A stretch of DNA of 64,000 bases from Prorocentrum cordatum (GCA_963575745.1 CAUYUJ010020693.1:651791-715790), one strand, 5' to 3'; shown: positions 18,632-29,095, counted from the stretch's first letter. Notes: generated by a model not told the origin, from the sequence alone. Numbers and translations: made by a program.

Positions 18632-20514
18632 CGTGGCGGCAGGCATCGCGGCCGCGGTGGTGGAGGAGCTTGGGCCCTGGCTCGCGAACGTCTCGCCCGC
18701 TCCGGCGATCTGCCCGAGCGCGGAGGCGGCGGCGGCGGCGGTGCTGGAGCGCCTGCCGCCGTCGCCCGGGCCCGCGGGGCCCCCGCGGGCGGCTTCGCCG
18801 CCCGAGGCCGGCCCGGCCGTGGAGGAGCAGCAGAGCGCTGTGACGCTGGTGGGTGCGGGCTGCGCTGTGGGAGAGCTAGTGCTTCTAGTCGTGTGCTGCC
18901 TGACAGCTCGTGCACGGAGGAATGCTGAGTCTCCGGCGTCGGCCCGTACCCTGTGGCCGACCGGAGCCAGCGCCGAGGTGGCGGAGTGGTGCGCTGAGCT
19001 GCGCCCAGGGCTCCGCGGGGCTGTGGTACCGACGGGACACGGTGTGGCATGAGCGCCTGCTGCTGTACCCAGCGGGCGGCACCTACTTGTGGGTGCTGAC
19101 GCCGGATGATGACGTCTACGTCGAGAACATCGCGGGGGTGACTGGGGACGGATGTTCACGAGCCTTTGCGTGCACGCCAGACGAGACGCCACCGGCGGTG
19201 GCCCATGGGAGCTTCTACCGCTTCCGAGCCCCCGTGTCGCCCGCCCGGCTCAGAGCCCTCATCCTCGAAGCCAGGACTGAGCAGGGGGCGCGCGCGAGTG
19301 CGCCGCTGGAGGGCCCCGCCGTGTTCTACAGCTGGGGCGGCGCTCGCACGGCCTTTTCGGGGCTACGCCGCCGCCTCCCGCTGCGCGGCGCCGCGGGGGA
19401 ACCCGACGGGGCGGCGACCCCGCCGCTGGCGCCCGACGGCGAGGCAGCCCCCTTGGCCGACGCCGCGTCTGACTTTCCTCCAGCGACAGCCGCCGACTAC
19501 GAGGCCCCGGAGGGCTGCGTCTGGATGGTGGCCACCTTGGGCCCAAAGCCGATCGGCCTGGAGATCGAGTTGGCAGCGGGCGACGTGCGGCTGGACCGTG
19601 GCCACGCGATGATGCAGTTGGCGAGCGGCTGGCAGCTCTTGGAGGCGGTCAGACGGGACGACCGTGACGACTTCCGCCGCCGCAAGGCCAAGGAGGTGAC
19701 CGAGCAGATGAAGGCGGACCTCGGGCTACCTGGGGCGCCATTGCCTGGAGGTGCCGTGGCAGCGGCGGCAGAGGCCCCAGAGGCCACCGAGGAGCGCGAC
19801 CTGCGCGACCGTCTGGGCGTGCCGCCCGCCATCGAGAACGGGCCGCTCGCCGAGGCGGAGGGCATCAGGACGTTGTGCGTGCAGCACGACGATCATGGAG
19901 AGCGACGCAAGCCATGGCGCGAGGTCGTCGAGGAGGTGAAACGATACACGTTCAAGGACTGGCCGCTGGACGACGGGCTCTCCACGGCCGAACGCATGAT
20001 CAAGACGTGGGACAAGAGCGACGGCAACCCACTGCTGTGGCTAAGAAAAGAAGTGTAGGCGCGGGACAGGCTTCTCTGACACTCGGACAGGAGCTACCTA
20101 GAGATGAAGTGCCTGCTGAGCGCCATCTACTACGCGGGCACCTACGTCCAGGTGAATCTGGCGAGCATGGCGAGCATCGAGGCCTACTCAGGTGACCCTA
20201 GCAGGGGACCAAAGTGGGCTGGCCTTAAGCACTTCATGGGCACCACCAGCCCCCTCGACATCGTCGACCCGACGCTGCGCACCGCGGTCGTCCGGAAGAA
20301 CAAGGAGGAGATGGAACTGGAGAGCTGGAAGATGCGTGCCGCCGGCGTGCCGCCGCCAAGTCCGCTGGCGGCCGCGGCGGGGGGGGGCTCCCCGACGGCG
20401 GCGGCGGCAGCGCGGGCCGCGGTGTCGAGGGCGGCAGCGGCGGGCGCGGCGGCCGCCGGGGCCGCAAGGGCGACAAGGGGGCAGGACGTGGCGGTGGGCG
20501 CGGCGGCAAGCTGA
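18423..20514 (+). pseudogene. ORF1 (gag-like, membrane-anchored) of element P
   Basis: Starting at ATG 18,423 the first frame has a Pro13 run (about 18,592-18,630), a transmembrane-like stretch (VTLVGAGCAVGELVLLVVCC) and a basic TARARR patch. After a shift near 19,000 a second frame (to 20,058) has VWHERLLLYPAGGTYLWVLT, matching the block in element M, then an Ala/Pro linker, EAPEGCVWMVATLGP and an acidic/basic helical tail. A third piece (20,104-20,514) has YVQVNLASMASIE, equivalent to M's YDEVDVSNLACLEAL, then a Gly/Ala-rich end. It is probably a nucleocapsid-like protein; the membrane segment is unusual for gag. Confidence 0.65.
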
Positions 20515-20543
20515 CCGCGCCCGCCGGGGGATGAGCCCGCCTG

Positions 20544-21984
20544 TTGGCGGAGGTGGGCGACCCGCTGGCGATGAACAGCCCAGTCGTGAAGTCGGGGTGG
20601 ACTTGCTCAAGCTGTTCCCCCTGCCGAGACTCCCCGACACCAGGAGTCGTGATGGCCGCCCTCAGAGCCGTGAGGGAGGCAGGCTTGCCAGGTGGGTCCG
20701 TTGCGACTTCAACGATGCGGTGGGCGCCTTGAATTGGTTTGCGAACCGACAGCACACCGGCGCCAAGCCGAATTTTGACCAGCAGAGGGTGCACGCGCGG
20801 ATCCTCGACCTCGTGGCGGACAGCATGCCGCCCCAGGAGACCGCGATCCCCTCGCCGCGGGCGGCCTTCAACGAGCTGCTTCACGGCCAGAGTGTCTACG
20901 ACGAGTCGGCCGGACGGAACATCGGACGTCTTCGCAATGTGGGGCAGATATCTTTGCCTAAGACCGCGGTGGAGGGACCGCGGCTGATGGGGATCGCACC
21001 TGCCCATGCACGCCAGTACCTCGAGGACGGTTATTCTCGGATGCTCGTACCAAGCGACGGATGAGATCATCGACTCGATAGTTGTGATGTGATCCCGCGC
21101 TGGGATCCCTCTCTTGTGCGCAACAGGAGGCTGTACATACGTTTCATCAGGCTGCTCAGATCGAAGGGGGTGCTTGTCTTCTTGGACGAGTCCGAGCGGC
21201 GCGAGGGGGTCAGAGTTTTCCTCGTTGCCAAGAAGAGCGACCAGCTCTGCATGATCGTGGACGCGCGGAAGAGCAACCTCCACTTCACTTCCCCTCCGGG
21301 CGTGGCCCTAGTTACCGCTGAGGGGCTCGCGAGGGTGGAGGTGGAGCTCGACGGCAGCAGCGTGACCGGTGCGGCGGAGGGTTTCACGTTGGGGACGTCC
21401 GACATCAGCGACGCCTTCCACCGCTTCCGCATCGACCGCGAGCTGTCGGGCTGCCTCTGCATGCGGCCGGTGCTCGCCGGAGAGGTGGGGCTGGCCGGCG
21501 CGACGCTGGCCGGCCGTCGTCTGGAGGCCGACGTCCGGCTGGTGCCGGCATGCGCTGCGCTGCCCATGGGCTTCACCTGGTCGCTGTTGTTCCGCCGGGA
21601 AGTAGAGGGGTCGATGATGAGCGACACCCCCCATGGCTGCAGCTGGCAGGGGTCCCCCGGATGAGTGACCGGGGCCCCACCGCGGTGCTGCTGCCGGCCA
21701 GGCCGCTGGACCATGGCGGAGGAGCGCAGTGCACCTACGTCGACAACCTGGGCGTCCTGGGCTTTGACGCCGCCGCGGTGGCGGAGTGCCTGGGCGCCAC
21801 CACGACCCGGTTCAATCAGGCCGGGCTCGTGACCCACGAGACGGAGCTCCAGGAGGGCCGCGGGGAGACGCTGGGCTGCGTGCTGGACGGCAAGGCGCTG
21901 AGCACCCGCCTCACGGCGAAGCGCTACTGGCGCGTGAGGCAGGGGCTCAGCTGGGCCCTCAGCTGTCGGGCTCTCCCCGGCTAG
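20544..21984 (+). pseudogene. Reverse transcriptase of element P
   Basis: One frame (20,544-21,664) is broken only by TGA at 21,062-21,064. It carries the N-terminal extension (LNWFANRQHTGAKPNFDQQR, then SMPPQETAIPSPRAAFNELL), then VFLVAKKSDQLCMIVDARKS, motif A LGTSDISDAFHRFRI and motif B LPMGFTWSLLF. A shift near 21,660 leads to CTYVDNLGVLGFDA (motif C at 21,736), where the second Asp is Asn, and to HETELQEGRGETLGCVLDG. The order and spacing match DIRS-group reverse transcriptases. A TAG at 21,982 separates it from the RNase H region. Confidence 0.8.
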
Positions 21985-21993
21985 GCTTGGGAG

Positions 21994-22835
21994 GTGGTGA
22001 TCGGGCATTGCGCGTACTGCGCCATGTGCAACCGCGACCTGTTGCTTGCGTTCACCGCCGTCTACAAGTTCATCGCGGCGAACTATAGTCAGGGCGCCGC
22101 GCTGTGGGCTAGCGCCCGCGCGGAGCTCCTGGCCTTCCGAGGGCTGATGCCGCTTCTGCGCGGCGACTGGGCCCTCCCCATGAGCAAGTTGGTGTGCCTG
22201 TCCGACGCCTCGGAGCATGTGTGCTGTGAGTGCCTCCCTCTTTGATGAAGCGGAGGTGAAGAAGATCGGGCGGGTGCAGGAGCGATCTCGCTTCCGGCGC
22301 ATGGGCGGCCACTCGGCGCGTGCCCACTTCTTCGCCATGAATGGGATTGCCATGACCCTCGGCAGGGCCCTCAAGCCAGTTGCTGAGCTGGAAGAGGGAG
22401 ACGTTGTCGCGGACGATGCCGAGTGGGGTGTGGATCCAGCTTTCGAGGAGATGCCGGCGGGGATCTTCGTGGGCGCCCGCTGGACTGAGCTAGTCGCCCG
22501 CGGGTGGCATAATACCACGGAGGATATCTTGGTATACGAGTCTCGTGCTCTGCTTCGAGCGGTTGAGATGCAATGTAGCCTGTCGCCGAGTGTCGGCGAG
22601 CACCTCGACGTGATGAGTGACAACATGCCTGCAGTATTCTGTTTCGAGAGAAGGAGAGCGAACAACTATGTCGTCTTGTCCTGCATCAGAAGGGCTGTGG
22701 CGCTATGCCTGGCCCTGAACAAGCGGTTGCATGTACGGTGGGTTCCCAGCGAGCTCAACCCAAGTTATGAGGGATCACGTTTGTTTGGCCCCAAGTATGA
22801 CCCCTCGAAGACCCTAGTGAACTCCTGGGAGATGG
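21994..22835 (+). pseudogene. RNase H domain of element P
   Basis: The connection segment (NRDLLLAFTAVYKFIAANY) leads to LVCLSDASEHVCC with the first Asp at about 22,205. After a frame change at 22,217-22,245 come DILVYESRALLRAVEM (Glu), LDVMSDNMPAVF (Asp-Asn) and LHVRWVPSELNPSYEGSR, the family's C-terminal motif with Asp changed to Tyr. Like the RT, the domain is nearly complete but interrupted. It would degrade RNA in the RNA-DNA hybrid during element replication. Confidence 0.7.
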
Positions 22836-23535
22836 GTGACAACGACGGCGGTAGAGCAGTACATCGTACGGTTACTCAACATGAAGCGGAGCATCGTAGA
22901 GCACATTGGCATCATCATAAAGCACATGAGCGCCATGGTACAGCACATGAAGCGGAACATCATAGAGCACATGAAGCAGAGCATCACAGAGCGCATGAAC
23001 CGCGGGGCCCGCCATTGCAGGGCTCACTACATCATCGCAGAGAACGTGAGCACCCCAACGGGGCCCAAAAGGCCTCCGCGGGCACGAACGATCAGGGCGA
23101 CCAATGGGGCTTGTCTGCAAGGCCTCTTCGGGCCCATAGCGCAGAATTCCCAGCAGCAGCCACGACTAGCAGAGCACCGTGGCCACGCTCGGCTCGAAGC
23201 GCCTCTCCTGCGACAGGGGCCGTGGCAGCTCCCGCCGCAGGCGCCCGGGGCTCGGCGTGTGCTGATGTGTCAGCGCCAGCGGCGACTGCGGCCAGACAGC
23301 GTCGACGGCGCGCCCGCGCCCGAGAGGCCCGAGTGGCGTGCCAGACGCTCGCGGGCCTTGTCGCCGAGTGCGCTGCCCCTGCCGCTGGTCCCGCCGCCGG
23401 GGGCAGCCTCCGTGCTGCAGCGGCGCCGGGCGCTGGTGCCCCCGCCGGGCCTGGCGGCGCGGCTGCTGAGGCCGCCGCCGATCGCGCGGGCAGAGATCGG
23501 GGAGAGCGACGCCACGACCAACCCAGTGGACGAGA
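22836..23535 (+). other. Met/His-rich repeats and linker before recombinase of element P
   Basis: Short imperfect repeats (AGCATCGTAGAGCACAT, GCGGAACATCATAGAGCAC) at 22,880-23,000 encode alternating EHMK/IIEHM or EAEHHRAHE peptides, depending on frame. They are followed by a Pro/Arg-rich linker up to the recombinase domain. Confidence 0.5.
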
Positions 23536-24245
23536 AGGAGGCGTCAAGCCCGCTCGTCGTGGACAGCGTGGTGGGCGCTGCACCCGTGCACTACGCAAAC
23601 GGGCTGCCCGAGGAGAAGCACAGGGCGAACCGTGGCAATGTCCTGCTGTCGGCCCTCCTGCACTTCCAGCCGCAGTATGGCAAGCTTGGCATCTCGCGCC
23701 TCCCCCGGGCCTGGCGCGCCCTGAAAGGGTGGCAGCGCCTTTGTGGGAGGCGCTCGCGCAACGCAGTCGTGAGGGCGAGTTGGCCAGCGGTGATCTGGGA
23801 CCTTTGTTGCAGGGGGCTCTACCCGATGGGGCTCCACGTGTCGGGGAACATCGTGATGCGTCGCAGACCCAGCGAGCCCTTGGCCATCCAGCGCCGCGAC
23901 CTGGCCGAGCCAGTGAAGGGCGGCGTGGACGAGTGGTTTCTGATCCTGTCCCCAGGCCGCCGAGGCGCCACCCGCAAGAACCAGGTGCAGGACGAAGGCG
24001 TCCGCCTGGCCAACAAGCTGTGCCCATGGCTGCCGCGAGTGGCCTCACCGCTTGCGCCCAGTACCCCAGAGTCCAGGGTGTCCCCGCCCAGCCATCTAGA
24101 GCTGGTAGCCGAGCCCAACCGCGCACGAGCAGGGCTGGGGCACAACTCGCCGGTACGCTACCAGGGGCGCCACGCGGGGGCGTCGGTGGACCTTCGAGGA
24201 CACCACCGCGGCCACCTCGAGCTGAGGAAACGAAGAGAGTGGTAG
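23536..24245 (+). pseudogene. Tyrosine recombinase of element P
   Basis: One frame holds a helical N-domain (VLLSALLHFQPQYGKLGISR, then LPRAWRALKGWQRL) and catalytic blocks: LHVSGNIVMRRRPSEPLAIQ (first Arg region), WFLILSPGRRGATRKNQVQD (Lys/beta-hairpin region), and PVRYQGRHAGASVDLRG, the HxxR-type RHxGAS block typical of DIRS-group recombinases. The frame stops at TAG 24,243 just before the expected nucleophile Tyr segment, so the C-terminus is lost or frameshifted. The enzyme would integrate a circular cDNA and explains the split direct repeats and the lack of target duplication. Confidence 0.7.
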
Positions 24246-24399
24246 TGCGAGTCGTCCCCGAAGTGGTGCAAGAACGCGGTCAGATCGAACCTGTCCGCCT
24301 CGACGCTGATGCCTGCCCGGGCGGTCCAGTTCCAGACGGCCGACGCCCAGCTCGAGGCGCTCTCCTTCGGCCGCGTGGCCGCCCAGTCCTTCGTGCCTC

Positions 24400-25148
24400 G
24401 GTAAACGCTCGACCCTACTTCGCCGACCTGTTCTGCGGGGTCGGCGGCGTCGGACGCGCCATCAGCAGGCGAGGCCATGCGGCCGGGCTGTGGGATCTTA
24501 AGTATAACGAACACCTCGACCTCACAGACCACCGTGTGCTTCGTCTGATTGGGAAAAGACGCTTCTGCTGGGCTCATCCTTGGAGCTGCGCTGGCGACAG
24601 AGTGCACGAGTTTTTCCATTGCTCGTATGCGGGCCAGATTTATCCGAACCTCTGCGATGCCGTGGGGCGTCAAAGACCGAGGCCAGTTCAGTGATAAGGA
24701 CCATGTTGCTTTGAGAAGAGGCAACCGGCTGATGAAGGCGACCCTCAGATTGACTCGAGTTTCCAACAGGTATCATATTCCATGGTTCCTGGAAGATCCC
24801 TACAGTAGTATGATGTGGAAGATCCCAGCTTTGCGCAAATTGGCTAGCGCGCCGCACTGCGAAGAAGCGACAGTTGACTTCTGCAGTCGCGGCACTCGGT
24901 GGCGCAAGCGTGCGCACCTGCTCTTCGGGAGTACTTCAGCATGCTGTGTTCAACATTTGCAATGCCATTTCTGTCGAGGCCGAGGAGTGTGCTCATACAC
25001 AGCCAGGCCTCGCATCGAGCTGTCAGGCCCGCATCCGACACGTCGAGTGCCGTGGACAAAAGTGGCGGAGCCGTATCCCTTAGGTTTCTGCCGTGGCCTC
25101 GCTACTGCCCTCATCTCCGCCTACGTCATCAGAAAACACAATCCATGA
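24400..25148 (+). pseudogene. Methyltransferase domain of element P
   Basis: ARPYFADLFCGVGGVGRAIS (24,409-24,468) resembles the SAM-binding motif I of DNA methyltransferases (the DLFCGxGG form is typical of C5 enzymes). After a one-base shift near 24,550 the frame from 24,549 continues with ECTSFSIARMRARF, HIPWFLEDPYSSMMWKIP (equivalent to the ENPxxSxxW block), VDFCSRGTRWRKRAHLLFG and EPYPLGFCRGLATAL. DIRS and PAT elements carry such a domain of uncertain role. Here it lies after the recombinase rather than after RNase H. It ends at 25,148, 17 bp before B1. Confidence 0.7.
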
Positions 25149-25164
25149 TATGGGAGTGATATGG

Positions 25165-25327
25165 GAGCTCAGATTTCTTTTATCCGCCAAAGGGCGGAAG
25201 CCTGCAGGTGGTGTGCCACGACCCGGCTACCTGTATAGGCTCTCGCTTTTTCTGTGCTGAACAATGCCGTGCCGTGTTTCACGAGACATATTTTCTGATA
25301 CTAAAATGAGGAGGGTGCAAGCAGACA
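25165..25327 (+). repeat. Element P repeat B1
   Basis: Matches B2 at a constant 255-bp offset with about four substitutions. Contains the short inverted word CCGCCAAAGGGCGG. Confidence 0.9.
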
Positions 25328-25379
25328 TAGGAGTGCTTGCACGTGATTGTCAGTGACCCTCCGTCTCCGCTCAAGTGCA
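25326..25379 (+). repeat. Element P repeat A2
   Basis: Second copy of A1. B1 and A2 abut with a 1-2 base overlap (core CA). Confidence 0.9.
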
Positions 25380-25419
25380 CCCGTGGCCTGTCCTCCGCCA
25401 TGAGTGGTCCAACGTCGCA

Positions 25420-25582
25420 GAGCTCAGATTTCCTTTATCCGCCAAAGGGCGGAAGCCTGCAGGTGGTGTGCCACGACCCGGCTACCTGTATAGGCTCTCG
25501 CCTTTTCTGTGCTGAACAATGCCGTGCCGTGTTTCACGAGACATATTTTCTGATACTAAAATGAGGAAGGTGCAAACAGACA
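25420..25582 (+). repeat. Element P repeat B2
   Basis: Right terminus. It ends CAGACA and is followed directly by ATGATTTTGACTTC, the resumed satellite unit. A 40-bp spacer separates A2 from B2. Confidence 0.9.
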
Positions 25583-25850
25583 ATGATTTTGACTTCTTCG
25601 GGCCGTCCTTGAGGATCCTGGAGGGCCTCTTCGAGGCCTCTTGGGCCGTCTTGGAGGCCTCTTGGAGGCCTCTGGGCCCGTCTTGGGCCGTCTGAGGTGT
25701 TTCTTGTGCGAACTTGGAGGCATCCTGGACTGTCTTGGGCCGTCTTCGAGGCCATCTTGGACCATCTTGGGCGGACTTGGAGGCCATTGTGGGCCATCTT
25801 GGCCGTATTGGATGCCATTTTGGAGCCGTCTGGAGGCGAACAGCCCTTTG
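25583..25850. repeat. 407-bp satellite, right part of the split unit
   Basis: Continues the unit cut at 18,369: ATGATTTTGACTTCTTCGGGCC followed by CTTGGGCCGT/CTTGGAGGCC words up to about 25,830. Confidence 0.85.
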
Positions 25851-25919
25851 CAGCCACGTTTTGTGCATCTCTGCGCGCTCTTCCGGGTGGTCGGCGGGAC
25901 GGGCCGAAGCCCCAGGGGG

Positions 25920-26400
25920 AGTTTTTACCTAACAGCTCTTGCTGATAGGCTTCTAGTGGTCTCAAAAGAGAGCATCATGACTCCTCAGGGGGGTCTGGGC
26001 GGGACCCGGACAGGCTGCCGGCGCGGCTGCCGCCGCACTCCTTTTTCGCAAACAGTCACACACTTCGTGCTCTTCGACCTCCCAGAACTTCATTCCCGGG
26101 CCGCATTCTGAATGCCCCGAGCAAACTGTAGGCCACTTCGTGCTCTTCGACTTCACAGAACCCCATTCCCGGGCCACATTTTGGATGCCCGGAGCCAACT
26201 GTAGGCCACTTCGTGCTCTTCGATTTCCCAGAACTCCATCCCCGGGCCACATTTTGGATCCCCGACCCAACTGTAGGCCACTTCGTGTTCTTCAAGTTCC
26301 CAGAACTCCATTCCCGGCCCACATTTTGAATGCCCGGAGCCAACTGTGGGCCACTTCGTGTTCTTCTAGTTCCCAGAACTCCGTTCCTGTGCCAAATTTT
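25920..26400. repeat. 73-bp tandem repeat, five copies, in a ~1-kb duplicated block
   Basis: CACTTCGTG recurs at 26,061, 26,134, 26,207, 26,279 and 26,352 (72-73 bp). The unit includes CCCAGAACTCCATTCCCGGG and CCACATTTTGAATGCCCGG. The leading segment (CCTAACAGC...TCAAAAGAGAGCATCATGAC...GGGGGGTCTGGGCGGGA, 25,926-26,005) is duplicated at 26,899-26,980. Confidence 0.9.
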
Positions 26401-26404
26401 GAAT

Positions 26405-26750
26405 GCTGAGGCAGGCTGATGCTGCGGCCGAGGCAGGCTGAGGCTGAGGCAGGCTGAGGCTGAGGCCGAGGCTGAAGGCAGACTGAGGCTGAGGCTGAAG
26501 CAGACTGAGGCTGAGGCTGAGGCAGGCTGAGGCTGAGGCTGAAGCAGGCTGATGCTGAGGCAGGCTGAGGCTGAGGCTGAGGCTGATGCAGGCTGAGGCT
26601 GAGGCAGGCTGAGGCTGAGGCCGAGGCTGAAGGCAGACTGAGGCTGAGGCTGAAGCAGGCTGAGGCTGAGGCTGAGGCAGGCTGAGGCTGAGGCAGGCTG
26701 AGGCTGAGGCTGAGGCAGGCTGAGGCTGAGGCTGTGACTGCGACTGCCGT
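26405..26750. repeat. GGCTGA hexamer repeat
   Basis: GGCTGAGGCTGAGGC with AGGCAGGCTGA variants for about 345 bp. It encodes Leu/Ser/Pro-rich nonsense frames on the reverse strand. Confidence 0.95.
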
Positions 26751-26898
26751 TGCAGCTGCGACTGTCATCGCGAATGCGACTACGACTGCGAGAACAGCAG
26801 AATTCTACAACTGGATTTTCATCTGAATCTTAAGGGGAATGCTTTCAGATATGCTTCTACACATCGCTGTTAGGTTGCTTTGCCGGGATGATTTTGAC

Positions 26899-27120
26899 CT
26901 AACAGCGAAGACTGATAGGTTTCTAATATGGTCAAAAGAGAGCATCATGACGCCCCAGGGGGGTCTGGGCGGGATCTGGGGGAATGCCGGGGATTTTTTT
27001 TAGCCAACAATTACACACTTCGTGGTCTTCGAGGTCCCAAAACTCCATTCCCGGGCCACATTATGAATGCCCGGAGCCAACTGTAGGCCACTTCGTGCTC
27101 TTCGAGTTCCCAGAATTGAG
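26899..27120. repeat. Second copy of the 25.9-kb block with 1-2 units of the 73-bp repeat
   Basis: Repeats CCTAACAGCGAAGACTGATA, TCAAAAGAGAGCATCATGAC and two 73-bp units (27,016 and 27,089). Confidence 0.85.
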
Positions 27121-27123
27121 ATG

Positions 27124-27498
27124 TGCCTGACCTATTACAGGAGGCATACGGAGCCGATGGTCTGAAAACACCAAAAAACTGTTTAAAAACTGTTTTGGGG
27201 TATTTTCAAAAAATCAGGAAACAAGTGTTTGAAAAAGTGTTGTGAGAGGGCGTTGAGTGTTCGAAAAAGTGTTGCTAGTTTTCGGCAATTTGCGTTGAGT
27301 GTTCGTAAACGTGTTGCTAGTTTTCGCAAAAGTGTTGTTAGTTGTCGGCAATGTTCGTAAACGTGTTGTTAGTTTTCGCAAAAGTGTTGTTAGTTTGCGT
27401 GGGGTGGTAGAACAAATTGTGACAGCGCTTGGGGTGTTTGAAAAACTGTTAAACAGTGAGTATGAGTGTCTTGGAGACCCCCTGTAAGGGGCCAGGAA
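27124..27498. mobile_element. Candidate 375-bp TIR element with AT-rich core
   Basis: Left TGCCTGACCTATTACAGG (27,124-27,141) and right CCTGTAAGGGGCCAGGAA (27,481-27,498) pair as inverted repeats at 14 of 18 positions, and the inner CCTGTA is shared with the 16.8-kb element. The interior is AT-rich with copies of GTGTTGTTAGTTTTCGCAAAA (21 bp, split GTGTTGTTAG + TTTTCGCAAAA). It may be a relative of the 16,794-17,006 element. Confidence 0.45.
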
Positions 27499-27515
27499 GG
27501 TCTCATTCGTGTAGC

Positions 27516-27516
<1 letters not shown>

Positions 27517-27607
<91 letters not shown>

Positions 27608-27636
27608 CCTTTTTTTTTTTTTTTTTTTTTTTTTTT
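27517..27636. repeat. Homopolymer T91-CC-T27
   Basis: 91 consecutive T, CC, then 27 T, followed by GTTTTTTT words and a (TA)n stretch to 27,680. Could be a poly-A tail read on the opposite strand or simple slippage. Length in the assembly is likely inexact. Confidence 0.9.
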
Positions 27637-27699
27637 GTTTTTTTGTTTTTTTGTTTTGTTTTTGTTTATATATATATATGTATTATTATTACTTTTTAT

Positions 27700-28305
27700 T
27701 TCGGATGAGACGAAGAAGGGCGAGAAAGAGAAGGAGGGGGCGGGGAGAGGAGGCGTGCAACCGTCTTATGGCACCTCGGGGGGCCTCTTGGAGTGGTCTT
27801 GGGTGTGGCTTGGGGGCCTTTCGGGGCCTCTTGGCACTTTTCGGGGCCTCTTGGCACCTCTTCGCCTCCGCGCGGCCGCAGCCGCCCCTGTCTGGGGCGG
27901 GGCGAGACCAGAGGCCGAGGACGAACGAGGAGCAACGACGATGAATGTACGTACCCTCTTCGTCGTCGTCGTCGTCGTCCTCCTCCTCCTCCTCCTCCTC
28001 CTCCTCCTCCTCCTGCTCCTGCTCCTCCTCCTCCTTCTCCACTTCCTCCTCCTCCTCCTCCCTCCTCCTCCTCCGTCCTCCTCCTCCTCCACCTCCTCCT
28101 CCTCCTGCTCCTCCTCCTCCTCCACCTCCTCCAACTCCGTCTCGGTCCTCGTCCTCCTCCTCGGAGCCTCTTGGCACCTCTTCGGGGCCTCTCGGAGTGG
28201 TCTTGGGTCTGGGGCCTGGGGGCCTTTCGGGGCCTCTTGTGGCCTCATTGGGGCCTCGTGAGAGGCTCATTTGTTGCCGTTCAGGGGCCGCGATCCTTGT
28301 GAGGG
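27700..28305. other. Low-complexity spacer (CTC tract, TTGGGGCCTC words)
   Basis: CGTCGTCGT then (CTC)n at 27,960-28,140, flanked on both sides by CTCTTGG/GGGGCCT minisatellite words. No gene. Confidence 0.75.
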
Positions 28306-28309
28306 GTGT

Positions 28310-29095
28310 CAAGAAATTACCCTCCCAAAGTCATGCGAGAAGACGCGGGGCCTCACGAAGATTTCGGGATCGTGATTCCTCAGGGCTGAGGGCTGAGACT
28401 CCAGGGGCTCCAGGGCCAGGGACAAGGGAAAGACCTGCGGACACGCCCACTCCGTGCCGAAGGGCACGGTGGCGGATGTTTCATGCCCACAGTGTGAGCA
28501 CGCACGCGGGACCTCAAGAAGATTTCGGGATCTTGGTTCCTCAGGAATGAGGACTGGGGCTCCAGGGACAAGGGAAAGACGTGAGGACACGCCCACTCCG
28601 TGCCGAAGGGCACGGTGGCGGATGTTTCATGCCCACAGCACGAGCACGCACGCGGGACCTCAAGAAGATTTCGGGATCTTGATTCCCCAGGAATGAGGAC
28701 TGAGACCCCAGGGGCTCCAGGGACAAGGGAAAAACGTGAGGACACGCCCACTCCGTGCCGAAGGGCACGGTGGCGGATAGGTCATGCCCACAGCACGAGC
28801 ACGCACGCGGGACCTCAAGAAAATTTCGGGATCGTGATTCCTCAGGAATGAGGACTGAGATTCCAGGGGCTCCAGGGGCAAGGGAAAGACGTGAGGACAC
28901 GCCCCATCCGTGCCGAAGGGCACGGTGGCGGATGTTTCATGCCCACAGCATGAGCACGCACGCGGGACCTCAAGATGATTTCGGGATCTTGATTCGTCAG
29001 GACTGAGGACTGAGACTCCAGGGGCTCCAGGGACAAGGCAAAGACGCGAGGACACGCCCACTCCGTGCCGAAGGGCACGGTGGCGGATGTTTCAT
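28310..29095. repeat. 155-bp tandem array carrying a CCGTGCC-GAAG-GGCACGG hairpin
   Basis: CTCCGTGCCGAAGGGCACGG followed by TGGCGGAT recurs at 28,450, 28,596, 28,751, 28,906 and 29,061 (146 then 155 bp three times). Each unit also has CAAGAAGATTTCGGGATCTTG and GACTGAGACTCCAGGGGCTC. The hairpin has a perfect 7-bp stem and GAAG loop. A diverged unit lies in the intron at 33,540-33,775. Confidence 0.92.

Larger units (their letters stand above)
18370..25582 (+). mobile_element. Element P: PAT-like tyrosine-recombinase retrotransposon with split direct repeats
   Basis: Terminal structure A1-ORFs-B1-A2-B2: A is 54 bp (18,370-18,423 and 25,326-25,379, one mismatch) and B is 163 bp (25,165-25,327 and 25,420-25,582, about four mismatches). 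Split direct repeats of this form define PAT/Ngaro-type elements. Gene order is ORF1, RT, RNase H, tyrosine recombinase, methyltransferase. It lies inside one unit of the 407-bp satellite with no extra target duplication, as expected for recombinase-mediated insertion of a circle. ORFs carry several frameshifts and stops, so this copy is not autonomous. Confidence 0.9.

Noticed and set aside
28310-29095. CRISPR-like array
   Set aside because: Unit is 155 bp with no constant short repeat plus variable spacers, and the genome is eukaryotic.
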